NCBI RefSeq assembly: GCF_000300195.1
Contig: NZ_AMQH01000002.1
Coordinates: 1 to 64,000, forward strand
Length of the DNA stretch: 64,000 nt
Origin: Clostridium tunisiense TJ
GTDB lineage: Bacteria > Bacillota > Clostridia > Clostridiales > Clostridiaceae
Reading direction: 5' to 3'
Part shown: positions 25,718 through 35,130 of the stretch, in pieces
How the letters are laid out: every line of letters starts with the position of its first letter
Position numbering within the stretch: position 1 is the stretch's first letter
Notes under the pieces: generated by a model
What the model saw: the letters and a program-made list of their open reading frames with translations, nothing else
The model's database searches: none
Told to the model about the DNA's origin: nothing
Position numbers and translations under genes: made by a program

Positions 25718-26028
25718 CTTTAATTGTTTTTATAAAAGTTGAAGTATAATGCTCTATTAAATTACTTCCATAAAGATTTCCCTATCCAATATTTCATTAA
25801 GGGCATAATTCTTAATTTCCCTTAACCTTTAGTTTGACAATATAAGAATCTATAAGTGATTAAATGGTACTTGGGTATTGCACAAGTAATATAATTTCAA
25901 ATTACTTATTTACTAAGAAAGTAATAAAACTACCAAGGAGTATTTTTACTCCTTGGTAGTTTATACTTTCAAACCTTTTTCATTAGTTAACTATACATAA
26001 CCCTTGAGAATCATCCTTACAAATATGG
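25718..26028. other. Non-coding interval between convergent genes
   Basis: It holds the terminator at 25930-25961 and otherwise AT-rich sequence. No gene is seen. Confidence 0.4.
25930..25961. terminator. Bidirectional terminator
   Basis: A perfect 13-bp stem CTACCAAGGAGTA/TACTCCTTGGTAG with a TTTT loop, between the convergent phosphoesterase and birA genes. Confidence 0.88.
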
Positions 26029-27006
26029 CTAAACGTATCCATATAAACCTCTCACAGATATCTCTCCAGACAACACTTTTCCAAGAACTCCATCTTCATA
26101 CTCAACTATTAATTCACCATCATCATCGATATCTATAGCCTTAGCCTTCCTTATGTTTTCCCCATTAATAAGTCTAACATCCTTACCTAAAAGTACAGAT
26201 TTATTTCTACATATATCTATAACCTGATTAAAATTATTTTCTATGATAAATTTATTATATAGGTTTTCAAAGTTATTTAATATACCTGCTACTAATAACT
26301 TTCTATCTACTTCTCTTCCAGTTTCTAGCTTTAAGGAAGTAGCTATGCTATTAATTTCTTCTGGAAAACTATTTGTATTAACATTTATCCCAATACCCAT
26401 TACTATGTAATTAACTCTGTCCATTTCACCACTCATTTCAGTGAGTATTCCACAAACCTTTTTACTATTTAACACTATATCATTTGGCCATTTTATATAA
26501 GCCTCTATTCCTACCTCTTCCATTGCTCTCTCTACAGCTGCGGCACCAATCAACGTAAGCTTAGAAGCCATAAAAGGACTTATATTGGGTCTTAAGATTA
26601 CAGTCATCCATATACCAGTGGATTTCGGCGACACCCAAGCCCTACCAAGTCTTCCACGCCCAGAAGTTTGTTCCTCAGCTAAAATTACAGTGCCATGGAC
26701 TGCACCTTCTTGTGCTAACTTTTTAGCTAAAACATTTGTAGAATCTATACTATCATAATGAAGGAAATTTCTTCCCATCTCCTCTGTCTCTAAATACTTT
26801 CTTACCTCTCCATAGGTTAGTAAATCTGGAGAATACTCTAATTTATATCCCTTTTTAGATATGGATTCAATTTTATATCCTTGGTCTTTAATAGTTTTTA
26901 TATGTTTCCAAATTGCTGCCCTACTAATTCCAAGCCTTCTACTTAATTCTTCTCCAGATATAAAATCCTCGCTATTTTTTAGAGCCTCTAAAATCTTTTC
27001 CTTCAC
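26029..27006 (-). CDS. birA: Biotin protein ligase and biotin operon repressor
   Basis: The 325-residue bifunctional BirA has an N-terminal winged helix (SGEELSRRLGISRAAIWKHIKTIKDQGYKIES). The ligase domain contains GRGRLGRAWVSP (biotinyl-AMP binding), KWPNDIV and GIGINVN. A C-terminal SH3-like domain ends LSGEISVRG. It makes biotinyl-AMP and biotinylates carboxylase carrier domains, and the helix-turn-helix implies repression of biotin genes. A GTG start at 27006 is preferred because AAAGGA lies ten bases upstream; the in-frame GTG at 27024 has no ribosome site. It follows the HD-domain gene by 76 bp and may share its transcript. Confidence 0.94.
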   Translation of the reverse strand: MKEKILEALKNSEDFISGEELSRRLGISRAAIWKHIKTIKDQGYKIESISKKGYKLEYSPDLLTYGEVRKYLETEEMGRNFLHYDSIDSTNVLAKKLAQEGAVHGTVILAEEQTSGRGRLGRAWVSPKSTGIWMTVILRPNISPFMASKLTLIGAAAVERAMEEVGIEAYIKWPNDIVLNSKKVCGILTEMSGEMDRVNYIVMGIGINVNTNSFPEEINSIATSLKLETGREVDRKLLVAGILNNFENLYNKFIIENNFNQVIDICRNKSVLLGKDVRLINGENIRKAKAIDIDDDGELIVEYEDGVLGKVLSGEISVRGLYGYV

Positions 27007-27082
27007 TAAAATCGTTCCTTTCACAAATCCAGTTAAACTTTATATAAGCTCACTTAAATTCTTATACTACTTTAAAATCACT

Positions 27083-27727
27083 TTATTTTTGAACTTTTCT
27101 ACTTAATTTCTTTTTACTCTTCTCTAAAAATGCCTTAACATTTTTTTCTTCCTTTTCAATGGTGTTTCTATTCATGTCTCCTCTTCCTAGTCTATCACAC
27201 TTTCCTAGTAATGCAATTTCTTCTATAGAGGTTTCTTCATCCATCTTCTCAACATTCTGCCAAGGCATATCTTTTACTACAAATAATATTTGCATGTGCC
27301 ATCTAACTAAAGCAGTTACCTCTCTTATAAACTCTTTATCTTCATTAAAATACTCTAGAAACTCTCTTGCCATCCTTTCCCCTACTTCATCATGGTCATA
27401 GGACGTGATTTTTCCCTTTCTAACCTTTGTAGTTGGACCCTTTCCTATATCATGAAGCAAAGCTGCCCACATAAATACTCTTGGATTTTCACTATGATTT
27501 CTTCTTGTTGCTGCCTCATCTACCACCATCATAGTATGATTCCACACACTTCCTTCTGGATGATACTCTAAATTTTGTTCTGTTTTTATAAGATCACTAA
27601 TCATATTAAAAGGATATTCTTTAGGGTAAGCACCCAACTCTATAAGACTATTAAAATATTCAGAAGGTTTTTCATCCTCCATAAGGTGTTTTTCAAATTC
27701 TATAAAGTAATTACTCATTTTTTTCAC
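27083..27727 (-). CDS. HD-domain phosphohydrolase
   Basis: The 214-residue protein carries an HD motif set: WNHTMMVVDEA, LLHDIGKG (His-Asp), then HDEVG and a later RWHMQ. These are metal ligands of HDIG-type phosphohydrolases. The spacing resembles the HD domain of CCA-adding enzymes, but the nucleotidyltransferase half is absent. Substrate unknown. The C-terminus is lysine rich. A GAGAGGAGTG site precedes the start. It lies just upstream of birA on the same strand. Confidence 0.85.
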   Translation of the reverse strand: MKKMSNYFIEFEKHLMEDEKPSEYFNSLIELGAYPKEYPFNMISDLIKTEQNLEYHPEGSVWNHTMMVVDEAATRRNHSENPRVFMWAALLHDIGKGPTTKVRKGKITSYDHDEVGERMAREFLEYFNEDKEFIREVTALVRWHMQILFVVKDMPWQNVEKMDEETSIEEIALLGKCDRLGRGDMNRNTIEKEEKNVKAFLEKSKKKLSRKVQK

Positions 27728-28035
27728 TCCTCTCTTGGTAATAATTATTTATGTATTGATTTATTTTTGCACCAAAAATCATTTATTTAATATACTATTT
27801 ATATACTCTAAATTGTATTCCCCCTTAGATTTGAAGCTACGATATTATATTTAGTATTGTGGCTTCTTTCTATTGTATATATCTTTTAGGTTACTTTATT
27901 TATTATATCTATTTCTCTCTATTTTCTTTCATTTTTATCATAACTTAAGCTAAATTTTTATAGAGATAAATTTTAAAGAAAAAAGACCTACAATCAGTAG
28001 ATCTTTTTTATGTTATGTTTAAATAATTGCTTCTA
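27728..28035. other. Non-coding interval downstream of a VanW gene
   Basis: It contains the VanW terminator (27979-28012) and an imperfect hairpin around 27831-27866 (GAAGC..GCTTC). No gene is seen. Confidence 0.4.
27979..28012 (-). terminator. Intrinsic terminator of the first VanW gene
   Basis: On the minus strand AAAAAGATCTAC pairs with GTAGGTCTTTT (one G-U), followed by TTTT, 24 bases after the stop. Confidence 0.85.
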
Positions 28036-29562
28036 TTATGGGTTTGGTTTCGGTGTAGTATCAGTATTCTGATTTGGCGTAGTTGTTGCCGGAACCTCAG
28101 GATTACTTGGAGGAGGTGTAGTAGGCTGTTTAGCCACTACTGGTTTAGTTCCTCTTTTTATAATCCTAGGATTTGGTTTATAAGTATCATTATTTAAAAG
28201 TTCTCTTGCTATTTCCTTACCATTCTCATAAGTTACTCTATAAGCCTTTGCCTTGTACCCATTTGACCCTGGTTTATCTACAACTTCTTTTCCCACTTCT
28301 AAATTTGGATCATCCATATATTTTACTGGTGGTGCTACATGATCATAGGTTTCTGTTGGAAAACTATAGGTTTTTCCCATTAGTGATGAATTAGAATACA
28401 GACTTAAATATACTTTACCACCCGATGTATACCCTTCTATATAAATTGGATATTGAGTTGAGTTAGTAAAAGTATAATCTATTCCACCATAGAAAATTGT
28501 AGCATCCAAACCCGGTTTTACATATCCTACTGGCATACTATGGTTTCTTCTACTATCTGGTATTATCCCTGCTAGTAATACTGCATTGTGCAAAGTACTT
28601 GATACCTGGCAGATACCTCCACCGTAATCATCTACTACTTGGTCCCCTACGTATGCTCCACCTTTTTGATATCCTTTATCTGGAGTGGTGTTACCTACTA
28701 TTGTGTTAAAACTAAACTTATCTCCTGGCATTAGTAAAGTCCCATTTAAAGCTTTAGCACCAAGTGAAATATTAGTGGCTCTACTTGATGTAGATGTTCC
28801 AAAGCTTGTATCAAAGGATGATATTTTAGCATTAATTTTTGATAATTGCTCTTTAGTTACCTTAGGTACATCTTCATTTACTTTAGCTATTACCTCTATA
28901 TTTCCTTCTTTTGTACTAGCAATTTTGCTATTTAACTCGTCCATAAGTGCTTGTACATCTAATTTAGCTCCAACCTTTTCTTCTTGTATTGAGAATTGAT
29001 CACCAGAAGCCTTTTTTATTGTAGCATCTTTTTTTTCTTTATTAACTTCTTTTTCAATAGCTGCAACTTTATCCTTTATAACTTCACTATTATAAGTAAA
29101 TTCCATAGTAAAGTTTTTGCCTTCACCATTTTTTATTAATTTAAATTTGTTAACCGCATTTAAATCTCTACCATAATTGAAAGCATCTTTAACTGTATTT
29201 TCTACATTGTACTGCACATTAATATCTGAATACTTTATAGAATATTCCTTATTCGCTGCTTTAATGCTAATATTTCTGTTTGCTATTTCTTTTTCATACT
29301 TTTCTCCAATAGCCTTTATAGCCTCTTCAATAGTTTGTCCAGAAATATCTATTCCCTCTATAGCAACTTTTGGCATTACTATATTTTCGTATTTATTAAT
29401 GGTACCATACATATATGAAGTAGCACCAACAAAAGATAAAGCAAGTATTCCAACTACTGAAGAAATTACTATAATTTTCTTTTTGCTCTTTTGATCTTTT
29501 GGCTTTTTATTTGTTGGAGTGCCACTAATTTTACTCTCATTTTTCTCCAAATTTATATCCAT
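28036..29562 (-). CDS. VanW family cell-envelope protein with Pro/Thr-rich tail
   Basis: The 508-residue protein is anchored by one N-terminal membrane helix (about 31-52) after a lysine-rich cytoplasmic start. Outside lie two PG_binding_4-type repeats (about 60-250), a VanW domain (about 270-400, with GDKFSFNTIVGNTTPDKGY, GGGICQVSSTLHNAVL and NHSMPVGYV), and a G5-like segment (about 425-470). A 40-residue Pro/Thr tail follows. VanW proteins are surface proteins of unclear role, named from a vancomycin cluster but not tied to resistance here. The ATG at 29562 follows AAGGGA. It is a paralogue of the gene at 29835-31190. Confidence 0.9.
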   Translation of the reverse strand: MDINLEKNESKISGTPTNKKPKDQKSKKKIIVISSVVGILALSFVGATSYMYGTINKYENIVMPKVAIEGIDISGQTIEEAIKAIGEKYEKEIANRNISIKAANKEYSIKYSDINVQYNVENTVKDAFNYGRDLNAVNKFKLIKNGEGKNFTMEFTYNSEVIKDKVAAIEKEVNKEKKDATIKKASGDQFSIQEEKVGAKLDVQALMDELNSKIASTKEGNIEVIAKVNEDVPKVTKEQLSKINAKISSFDTSFGTSTSSRATNISLGAKALNGTLLMPGDKFSFNTIVGNTTPDKGYQKGGAYVGDQVVDDYGGGICQVSSTLHNAVLLAGIIPDSRRNHSMPVGYVKPGLDATIFYGGIDYTFTNSTQYPIYIEGYTSGGKVYLSLYSNSSLMGKTYSFPTETYDHVAPPVKYMDDPNLEVGKEVVDKPGSNGYKAKAYRVTYENGKEIARELLNNDTYKPNPRIIKRGTKPVVAKQPTTPPPSNPEVPATTTPNQNTDTTPKPNP

Positions 29563-29765
29563 AGCCACATCCCTTTCTATAATAAATTATAAAGTTACAT
29601 TTGCTCTTATAAGTATATCATAAAAAAATGTAACTTTCACTTGTATATTGCTAGTATATAATTATTTTTCTATTAATTTTTTAACCCAAGTTTACCACTT
29701 AATACTAGATAACCTTTATAGTGTTATTTGGTATTTAAAAGTAAGAAAATTCACCATACATGTGA

Positions 29766-29807
29766 AAAAAGTATTAACAAAATTCTATGCTTTTGTTAAT
29801 ACTTTTT
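29766..29807 (-). terminator. Intrinsic terminator of the second VanW gene
   Basis: A 16-bp perfect stem AAAAGTATTAACAAAA/TTTTGTTAATACTTTT with an 8-nt loop, 27 bases past the stop. Confidence 0.9.
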
Positions 29808-29834
29808 AATTAAGCACTTTCTAAACTTTTTCAT

Positions 29835-31190
29835 TTACCCTAAACCTCTTTTTACTATCTTTTCTACTGGTTTATAATAATCATCATATAGTAATCTTTT
29901 ATTATCTTCTCTTCCATTTTCATAGGTAATCATATATACCTTTACTTTATATCCATTGCTACCCTTATTCTCTATTACTTCCTCACCTTTTTTTAACTTA
30001 TTATCCTTAATATATTTAGTATTTTTAGGAATCTCCTTATAAACATCACTAACAATATTATAACTTCTATTCTTTAGGCTAGAATTAGAATAAATATTAA
30101 ATACCAATTCATTATTATTTATATAGCTATGAATGTAAAGTGGGTAATTTAAAGTATTTTTAAATTTATAATCAACTGTGTTGTAAAAAACTGTTGCATC
30201 GGTTCCTTTTGGAACATATGCTACTGGCATAGAATGATGCATTCTTTCTATTGGAATAATTCCTGCTCTTAATATAGCATTATGAAGAGTTGTAGATACT
30301 TGACACACACCACCACCATAACCTGGTTCTAATTTTTTATTAATTATTACTGGTGCTTCTTTATATCCTTTATCTGGAGTTGTATCTCCAACTAAACCAT
30401 TAAAGCTATAAGTTTCTCCTGGCATAACTACTATTTCACTAGCAGCTCGTGCTGCTATTTCAATATTTACAGATCTTTCACTAGGAATAAACTTTGTTGA
30501 AAAGGAAGATATAACACTATCAATTTTTTTTAGTTCCTCAGCAGAAATCTTAGGTTTCGTAACACTTACTGTTGGTTCCAAACTTATACTAAGCTCTCTT
30601 TTATTAATTTTTTCTACAATTTCCCCCAATGCTTTATTGACATCTATTTCTTCTTTTATTTTTTCTTCCTGAACCTGAAAACTCTCTCCATTTTTTCTAA
30701 TTGATGCATCTAAAATCTCTTTGTTTAAACTCTTATCTATTTTTTCAAGTAAAGCTTTAATTGGTTCTTCTTTATATGCTAAGCTTAAATTATACTTTAT
30801 GTTTTTAGGATTCTTTATAAGCTTGTATTGACTGTAAAAATTTAATTCTTTTCCATAATTAAAAGCACGATTTACTACTTCATTAGTGTTATAATGCACA
30901 TTTAACTCTTTGTATGGCAGGTTATATTCATTACTTTTAACCTTTATACTAATGTTACCTTTTTCCAATAGCTTGTCATATTTTTCTATAAGAATATTTT
31001 CAGCTTCCTCCTTTGTTTTTCCACTCATATCGATATCTTCTACACTGACTCCGGGATATATGGCATTTTTAAATTGGCTAGAAACAGAATAGGAATACTT
31101 TATATATGCTGTAATACTTAGAATTAATAAACACATTACCAAAACCACTAGGATTGTTTTCTTCTGTAATCTTCCTTTTAATTTGCTCAT
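29835..31190 (-). CDS. VanW family cell-envelope protein, paralogue
   Basis: The 451-residue protein has the same layout as its neighbour: N-terminal helix (about 13-33), paired PG_binding_4-like repeats, VanW domain (GETYSFNGLVGDTTPDKGY, GGGVCQVSTTLHNAIL, HHSMPVAYV) and a G5-like end (GSNGYKVKVYMITYENG). It lacks the Pro/Thr tail and stops at VKRGLG. Each gene has its own terminator, so the two are transcribed separately. The pair arose by tandem duplication; the identical core motifs suggest both are functional. Confidence 0.9.
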   Translation of the reverse strand: MSKLKGRLQKKTILVVLVMCLLILSITAYIKYSYSVSSQFKNAIYPGVSVEDIDMSGKTKEEAENILIEKYDKLLEKGNISIKVKSNEYNLPYKELNVHYNTNEVVNRAFNYGKELNFYSQYKLIKNPKNIKYNLSLAYKEEPIKALLEKIDKSLNKEILDASIRKNGESFQVQEEKIKEEIDVNKALGEIVEKINKRELSISLEPTVSVTKPKISAEELKKIDSVISSFSTKFIPSERSVNIEIAARAASEIVVMPGETYSFNGLVGDTTPDKGYKEAPVIINKKLEPGYGGGVCQVSTTLHNAILRAGIIPIERMHHSMPVAYVPKGTDATVFYNTVDYKFKNTLNYPLYIHSYINNNELVFNIYSNSSLKNRSYNIVSDVYKEIPKNTKYIKDNKLKKGEEVIENKGSNGYKVKVYMITYENGREDNKRLLYDDYYKPVEKIVKRGLG

Positions 31191-31644
31191 AATATCCTTC
31201 CTTTCATAATGTATTCTTAATACTTATGGTGTGTAGTAATCCACAAAATATTCTTTTATAAAACTTACATAATAGCCTATAAATTCTAATAAAGTCAATT
31301 CATTGGTATGTAAATCTATAAAATTTAATTTTACATTATTAAAGTAAATTTATGGATAAGTTTTAGCTTTAATACTTTTAAAACATAATACTGAGCATAA
31401 CCTAACTTTTAGTACTTAAACTTTATAAGGCGCTTTAAATTGGAAATCATTTTACACTTATGCAAAATTACTTAAGAAAGTAATATATCTTTGCTACCTA
31501 AATTTTAGTTTTAATTTTCTAAGCTAAATTATAAACTAATTATTTACCATAGTTTTATATTCTTATTATTAATAAATCCATAATAATAAAAACTTCCTAT
31601 AACATATAATGTCATAGGAAGTCTTATTATTATATATAATTTTA
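31191..31644. other. Non-coding interval
   Basis: 450 AT-rich bases between the VanW paralogue promoter region and the thiolase terminator. No gene or other structure is seen. Confidence 0.4.
31586..31622 (-). terminator. Intrinsic terminator of the thiolase gene
   Basis: ACTTCCTAT pairs with ATAGGAAGT, with an inner ACAT/ATGT extension, followed on the minus strand by TTTTTA, 23 bases past the stop. Confidence 0.88.
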
Positions 31645-32823
31645 TTATCTTTCAACTACAAGAGCTGTACCTTGTCCTCCACCTATACATAAGGTTGCAA
31701 GACCAGTTTTAGCATCTCTTTTAATCATTTCATAAATTAATGAAGTAAGTATTCTTGCTCCTGAAGCTCCAATTGGGTGTCCTAAAGCTATAGCTCCACC
31801 ATTAACATTTACTTTATTCATATCAAAGTTTAGATCTTTTCCAACTGCTAAAGATTGAGCTGCGAAAGCTTCATTTGCTTCAATTAAATCTAAGTCTTCT
31901 ACTTTTAAATTTGCTTTATCTAAAGCTTTTTTAGTTGATGGAACTGGACCATAACCCATTATCTTTGGATCTAATCCTGAAGAAGCATAAGATTTTATTG
32001 TTACAAGAGGCTTAACCCCTAATTCTTCTGCCTTTTCTTTTGACATTACAATTAACATCGCAGCACCATCATTTATTCCTGAAGCATTACCAGCTGTTAC
32101 TGTACCATCTTTTTTGAAGGCTGGCTTAAGTTTAGCTAGTTTTTCAATAGTCATATTTGATTTAGGGAATTCATCTGTATCAAATACTACTGGTTCCCCT
32201 TTTCTTTGTGGTATTACTACTGGTACTATTTCATCTTTAAATCTTCCAGCTTTTATAGCAGCCTCTGCTTTTAATTGGCTATTTAAAGAAAATTCATCTT
32301 GCATTTCTCTTGTTAAGTTCCATTGCTCTGCAATATTTTCTGCTGTTATTCCCATATGATAGTCATTAAAAGCATCCCATAAACCATCTTTAATCATTAT
32401 ATCTACAAGACTAGCATCTCCCATTCTTTGTCCCCATCTATTACTTGGAACTATATAAGGAGCATTACTCATGCTTTCTGTTCCACCTGCTAGCACAACA
32501 TCAGCATCTCCTGATTTAATCATTTGAGCTGCTAAGCTTACAGCTCTTAATCCTGATCCACAAACTTTATTTATAGTCATAGCTGAAGATGCTTCACTTA
32601 ATCCTGCATGTATAGCTACTTGTCTAGCAACATTTTGTCCTAGCCCTGCACCTAATACATTACCAATTACAGCTTCTTCAATTATTTCCGGATTAATTCC
32701 TGCTCTTTTTATAGCTTCTTTTGCTGCAATTGTACCTAGCTCCACTGCAGATAGTTTTGATAAACTTCCACCAAAAGCTCCTAAGGCTGTTCTAGCTGCA
32801 CTAACAATAACTACTTCTCTCAT
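31645..32823 (-). CDS. thl: Acetyl-CoA acetyltransferase (thiolase)
   Basis: The 392-residue enzyme condenses two acetyl-CoA to acetoacetyl-CoA, the entry to butyrate/butanol formation or poly-hydroxy acids, and also runs in reverse. Active-site residues are visible: Cys88 in [11 protein letters not shown], His348 in [11 protein letters not shown] and Cys378 in TLCIGGGQG. The length is typical of biosynthetic thiolases. Unusually for a clostridial central gene, its promoter is of sigma-54 type (32913-32930), with palindromic activator sites upstream and a sigma-54 activator gene adjacent. No other butyrate-pathway gene is nearby. Confidence 0.95.
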   Translation of the reverse strand: MREVVIVSAARTALGAFGGSLSKLSAVELGTIAAKEAIKRAGINPEIIEEAVIGNVLGAGLGQNVARQVAIHAGLSEASSAMTINKVCGSGLRAVSLAAQMIKSGDADVVLAGGTESMSNAPYIVPSNRWGQRMGDASLVDIMIKDGLWDAFNDYHMGITAENIAEQWNLTREMQDEFSLNSQLKAEAAIKAGRFKDEIVPVVIPQRKGEPVVFDTDEFPKSNMTIEKLAKLKPAFKKDGTVTAGNASGINDGAAMLIVMSKEKAEELGVKPLVTIKSYASSGLDPKIMGYGPVPSTKKALDKANLKVEDLDLIEANEAFAAQSLAVGKDLNFDMNKVNVNGGAIALGHPIGASGARILTSLIYEMIKRDAKTGLATLCIGGGQGTALVVER

Positions 32824-32912
32824 AACTAATTCCTCCTATTAAATCAACAAATATTATATTTAAAATTTAATAATTATTATTTATAAATTTTATATTTCCA
32901 CGCTATTTATTA

Positions 32913-32930
32913 TAGCAATTTTCATGCCAA
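32913..32930 (-). promoter_or_regulatory. Sigma-54 (-24/-12) promoter of thiolase
   Basis: On the minus strand TTGGCATGAAAATTGCTA matches the sigma-54 consensus TGGCAC-N5-TTGC, with GG and GC separated by exactly ten bases. The start would be near 32903, giving an 80-base leader before the AGGAGG site of thl. Confidence 0.85.
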
Positions 32931-32991
32931 CTTTCAAAGTTAATAAAACCCTGTTATACCAAGGGTCTTACTTTTCCCTATAAATTTGCAG

Positions 32992-33008
32992 TGTAAACAA
33001 AGTATACA
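32992..33008. promoter_or_regulatory. Probable activator-binding site, proximal copy
   Basis: TGTAAAC-AAA-GTATACA is a 17-bp near-palindrome embedded in a longer one (TGCAGTGTA/TACACTGCA, 32987-33013), about 62 bp upstream of the sigma-54 promoter. It shares its motif with 33181-33197. This is a typical enhancer position for a sigma-54 activator. Confidence 0.7.
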
Positions 33009-33180
33009 CTGCATTGGAATCAAGTATTTTCAAGGGTTTCTTGTTAATTTTATAACATCTATGTTAAATTAATCACTTAAAGGAATCTCAACATGTTACC
33101 ATGTTTTTATTGTTAACTTTATGTTAACTCATTTTTATTTTATTAATATTCTTTTCTAATGCTACAAAAACACAAGCACA

Positions 33181-33197
33181 TGTAAACTTTGTTTACA
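33181..33197. promoter_or_regulatory. Probable activator-binding site, distal copy
   Basis: TGTAAAC-TTT-GTTTACA is a perfect palindrome, extended to 12-bp arms (GCACATGTAAAC, 33176-33202). It lies 250 bp upstream of the thiolase promoter and 43 bp past the activator gene's stop. On the minus strand a weak U-rich stretch follows, so it might double as a terminator for the activator gene. Confidence 0.65.
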
Positions 33198-33244
33198 TGT
33201 GCACTTAAGTTGACATATTTATGATTTTATTACACAACTTTATA

Positions 33245-34600
33245 TTATTCTAACCCTAATCTTTTTATCTTTTTATAAAGCCCTGCTCTACTAATACCTA
33301 GAATTTTAGCAGTTTGGTTCTTATTTCCTTTAGTTTTCTCCAAGATACTAACTATTATTTCCTTTTCCATTTCGTCAACTGCTTCCTTTAAGTCACTATT
33401 ATCAATGTTATGTTTTTTACCTTTAGTTTCTACTATTTTATCTGGCAGGTGTTTAGGTAAAATTAAAAGTTCTGTATCTAAAAGATTTATAGATCTTTCA
33501 ATAACATTTTCAAGCTGTCGTATATTACCAGGCCAATCGTAATTTTTTAAGTATTCTAAGGCTTCTTTAGACACCCCTTCTGAGTAAATGCCATATTTAT
33601 TGCAAAGTTTTACTCTTAAGCTATCTGCTAACAATTCTATATCTTCAGCTCTTTCTCTTAAAGATGGAAGTTTTAAATGTATAACATTTAATCTATAATA
33701 TAAATCTTCTCTGAACTTTTCTTGTTCTATGAGTTCTTGTAAGGATTTATTTGTGGCAGCAATAACTCTCACATTAATATTTATAACTTCATTGCCACCT
33801 ACCCTCATAATTTCTCTTTCTTGTAATACCCTTAAAAGCTTAACTTGCATGCTTAATGGCATATCACCTATTTCATCTAAAAGTATGGTTCCCCCATTGG
33901 CAATTTCAAACTTTCCCTTAAGCCCACTTTTTTTTGCTCCAGTAAATGCACCTTCCTCATATCCAAACATTTCAGATTCAAAAAGCTCAGCTGGGATAGC
34001 AGCACAATTAACTTTTACAAAAGGCTTAAGTGCTCTTTTACTTCCATTGTGTATAGCTTGAGCCAATAGTTCCTTTCCTGTTCCACTCTCACCTGTAATA
34101 AGTATGGAGGAATCCCCTTTTGCTGCTCTTTGAGCAAAATTTACTACTTCCTGGAACTTTATACTTTTTCCCATTAAACTATTAAAAGTATATTTTGCTT
34201 TTTTTTCGCTATCTAATTCATTTTTATAGTACTGAAGCTCTTTTTCTAAATTTGTGATTTTGCTACTAAGTATTTTAAAATTATTTAAATCCTTAAACAT
34301 GATCTTGCCGATAGCACCCTTCAATTTTCCATCTAGTACTATAGGTACTCTAATAGATATTATTCTGTGATTGTTTACTTCTTGTATTTCTCCAAATTCT
34401 TTTAAACCTGTCTTCGCTACAATATGAAGCTTAGTATTTGGAATTACCTCTGTAACATGCTTACCTTCTGGATTAATGCAACCTAAAAATTCCTTATATC
34501 CATTACTCATCATAGTTACAATTCCATTCTCATCAACAACCACAATACATTCTTCAAAGCTATCAAAAATAAAATTCAGTAACTCTTCATCAATGTTCAT
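33245..34600 (-). CDS. Sigma-54-dependent transcriptional activator with PAS domain
   Basis: The 451-residue protein has an N-terminal PAS-like sensor (about 1-110), a short coiled linker, and an AAA+ domain with Walker A GESGTGKE (170-177) and the sigma-54-contacting GAFTGA loop (217-222). It ends with a Fis-type helix-turn-helix (KTKGNKNQTAKILGISRAGLYKKIKRLGLE). It would bind enhancers and remodel sigma-54 RNA polymerase. Its gene ends 420 bp upstream of thl, whose promoter is of sigma-54 type, so thl is the natural target. The PAS ligand is unknown. Its ATG overlaps the end of the upstream Gx-transporter gene. Confidence 0.93.
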   Translation of the reverse strand: MNIDEELLNFIFDSFEECIVVVDENGIVTMMSNGYKEFLGCINPEGKHVTEVIPNTKLHIVAKTGLKEFGEIQEVNNHRIISIRVPIVLDGKLKGAIGKIMFKDLNNFKILSSKITNLEKELQYYKNELDSEKKAKYTFNSLMGKSIKFQEVVNFAQRAAKGDSSILITGESGTGKELLAQAIHNGSKRALKPFVKVNCAAIPAELFESEMFGYEEGAFTGAKKSGLKGKFEIANGGTILLDEIGDMPLSMQVKLLRVLQEREIMRVGGNEVININVRVIAATNKSLQELIEQEKFREDLYYRLNVIHLKLPSLRERAEDIELLADSLRVKLCNKYGIYSEGVSKEALEYLKNYDWPGNIRQLENVIERSINLLDTELLILPKHLPDKIVETKGKKHNIDNSDLKEAVDEMEKEIIVSILEKTKGNKNQTAKILGISRAGLYKKIKRLGLE

Positions 34601-35121
34601 ATAAAATCAAACCCCATTTGTTTTGATATTTTCTTTAAATGACTTACAGCAAAATTACCTGTTAACCCAACAAAAATTCCTGTACCTACTCCTGCTATAG
34701 TCATAATTGGTAAATATAACATTACGCCAAAAGTATTAACTACTAATGCAGCAGCAGCTAGTTGTCCAATATTATGAAATACAGCCCCTACAGAACTTAC
34801 TCCTATGATACTTACATGATTCTTTCCTATGTTTTTTATAACAACCATAGATAAGTAGCTAAAAATTGCTCCACTTAAACTATAAATTAATCTTGATATA
34901 CTTCCTCCGAACATTACTGATAGAAGTATTCTAAGAAATAAAACTAGAAAGGTTTCCTTATAATTTAGAGTGTACAATGCTATAACTGTTATGATGTTTG
35001 CCAATCCAAGCTTAGCTCCTGGAGTTATGAATGGTACTGGAATCATATTTTCAAATATATGCAATACTAAGGACATTGCCACCAGTAAGGATATATACGT
35101 CATTTTTCTTATATCTTTCAT
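34597..35121 (-). CDS. Gx transporter family membrane protein
   Basis: The 174-residue protein has five to six hydrophobic helices and begins with ISLLVAMSLVLHIFENMIPVPF, followed by TPGAKLGLANIITVIAL. This is the signature of the Gx transporter family (once called heptaprenyl diphosphate synthase component I). Such proteins resemble ECF-type substrate-binding components. Its neighbour at 35131 encodes a NusG-II-domain protein, a pairing that recurs in flavin-based electron-transfer loci of Gram-positive bacteria. It overlaps the activator gene by four bases, so the three genes form one transcript. Confidence 0.85.
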   Translation of the reverse strand: MKDIRKMTYISLLVAMSLVLHIFENMIPVPFITPGAKLGLANIITVIALYTLNYKETFLVLFLRILLSVMFGGSISRLIYSLSGAIFSYLSMVVIKNIGKNHVSIIGVSSVGAVFHNIGQLAAAALVVNTFGVMLYLPIMTIAGVGTGIFVGLTGNFAVSHLKKISKQMGFDFI

Positions 35122-35130
35122 TTAATCACC

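Noticed and set aside
33041-33058. Rex-type operator for redox control of thiolase
   Set aside because: TTGTTAATTTTATAACAT is close to TTGTTAA-N4-TTAACAA but mismatched in the second half, and it lies more than 100 bp upstream of the sigma-54 promoter. The evidence is too weak.
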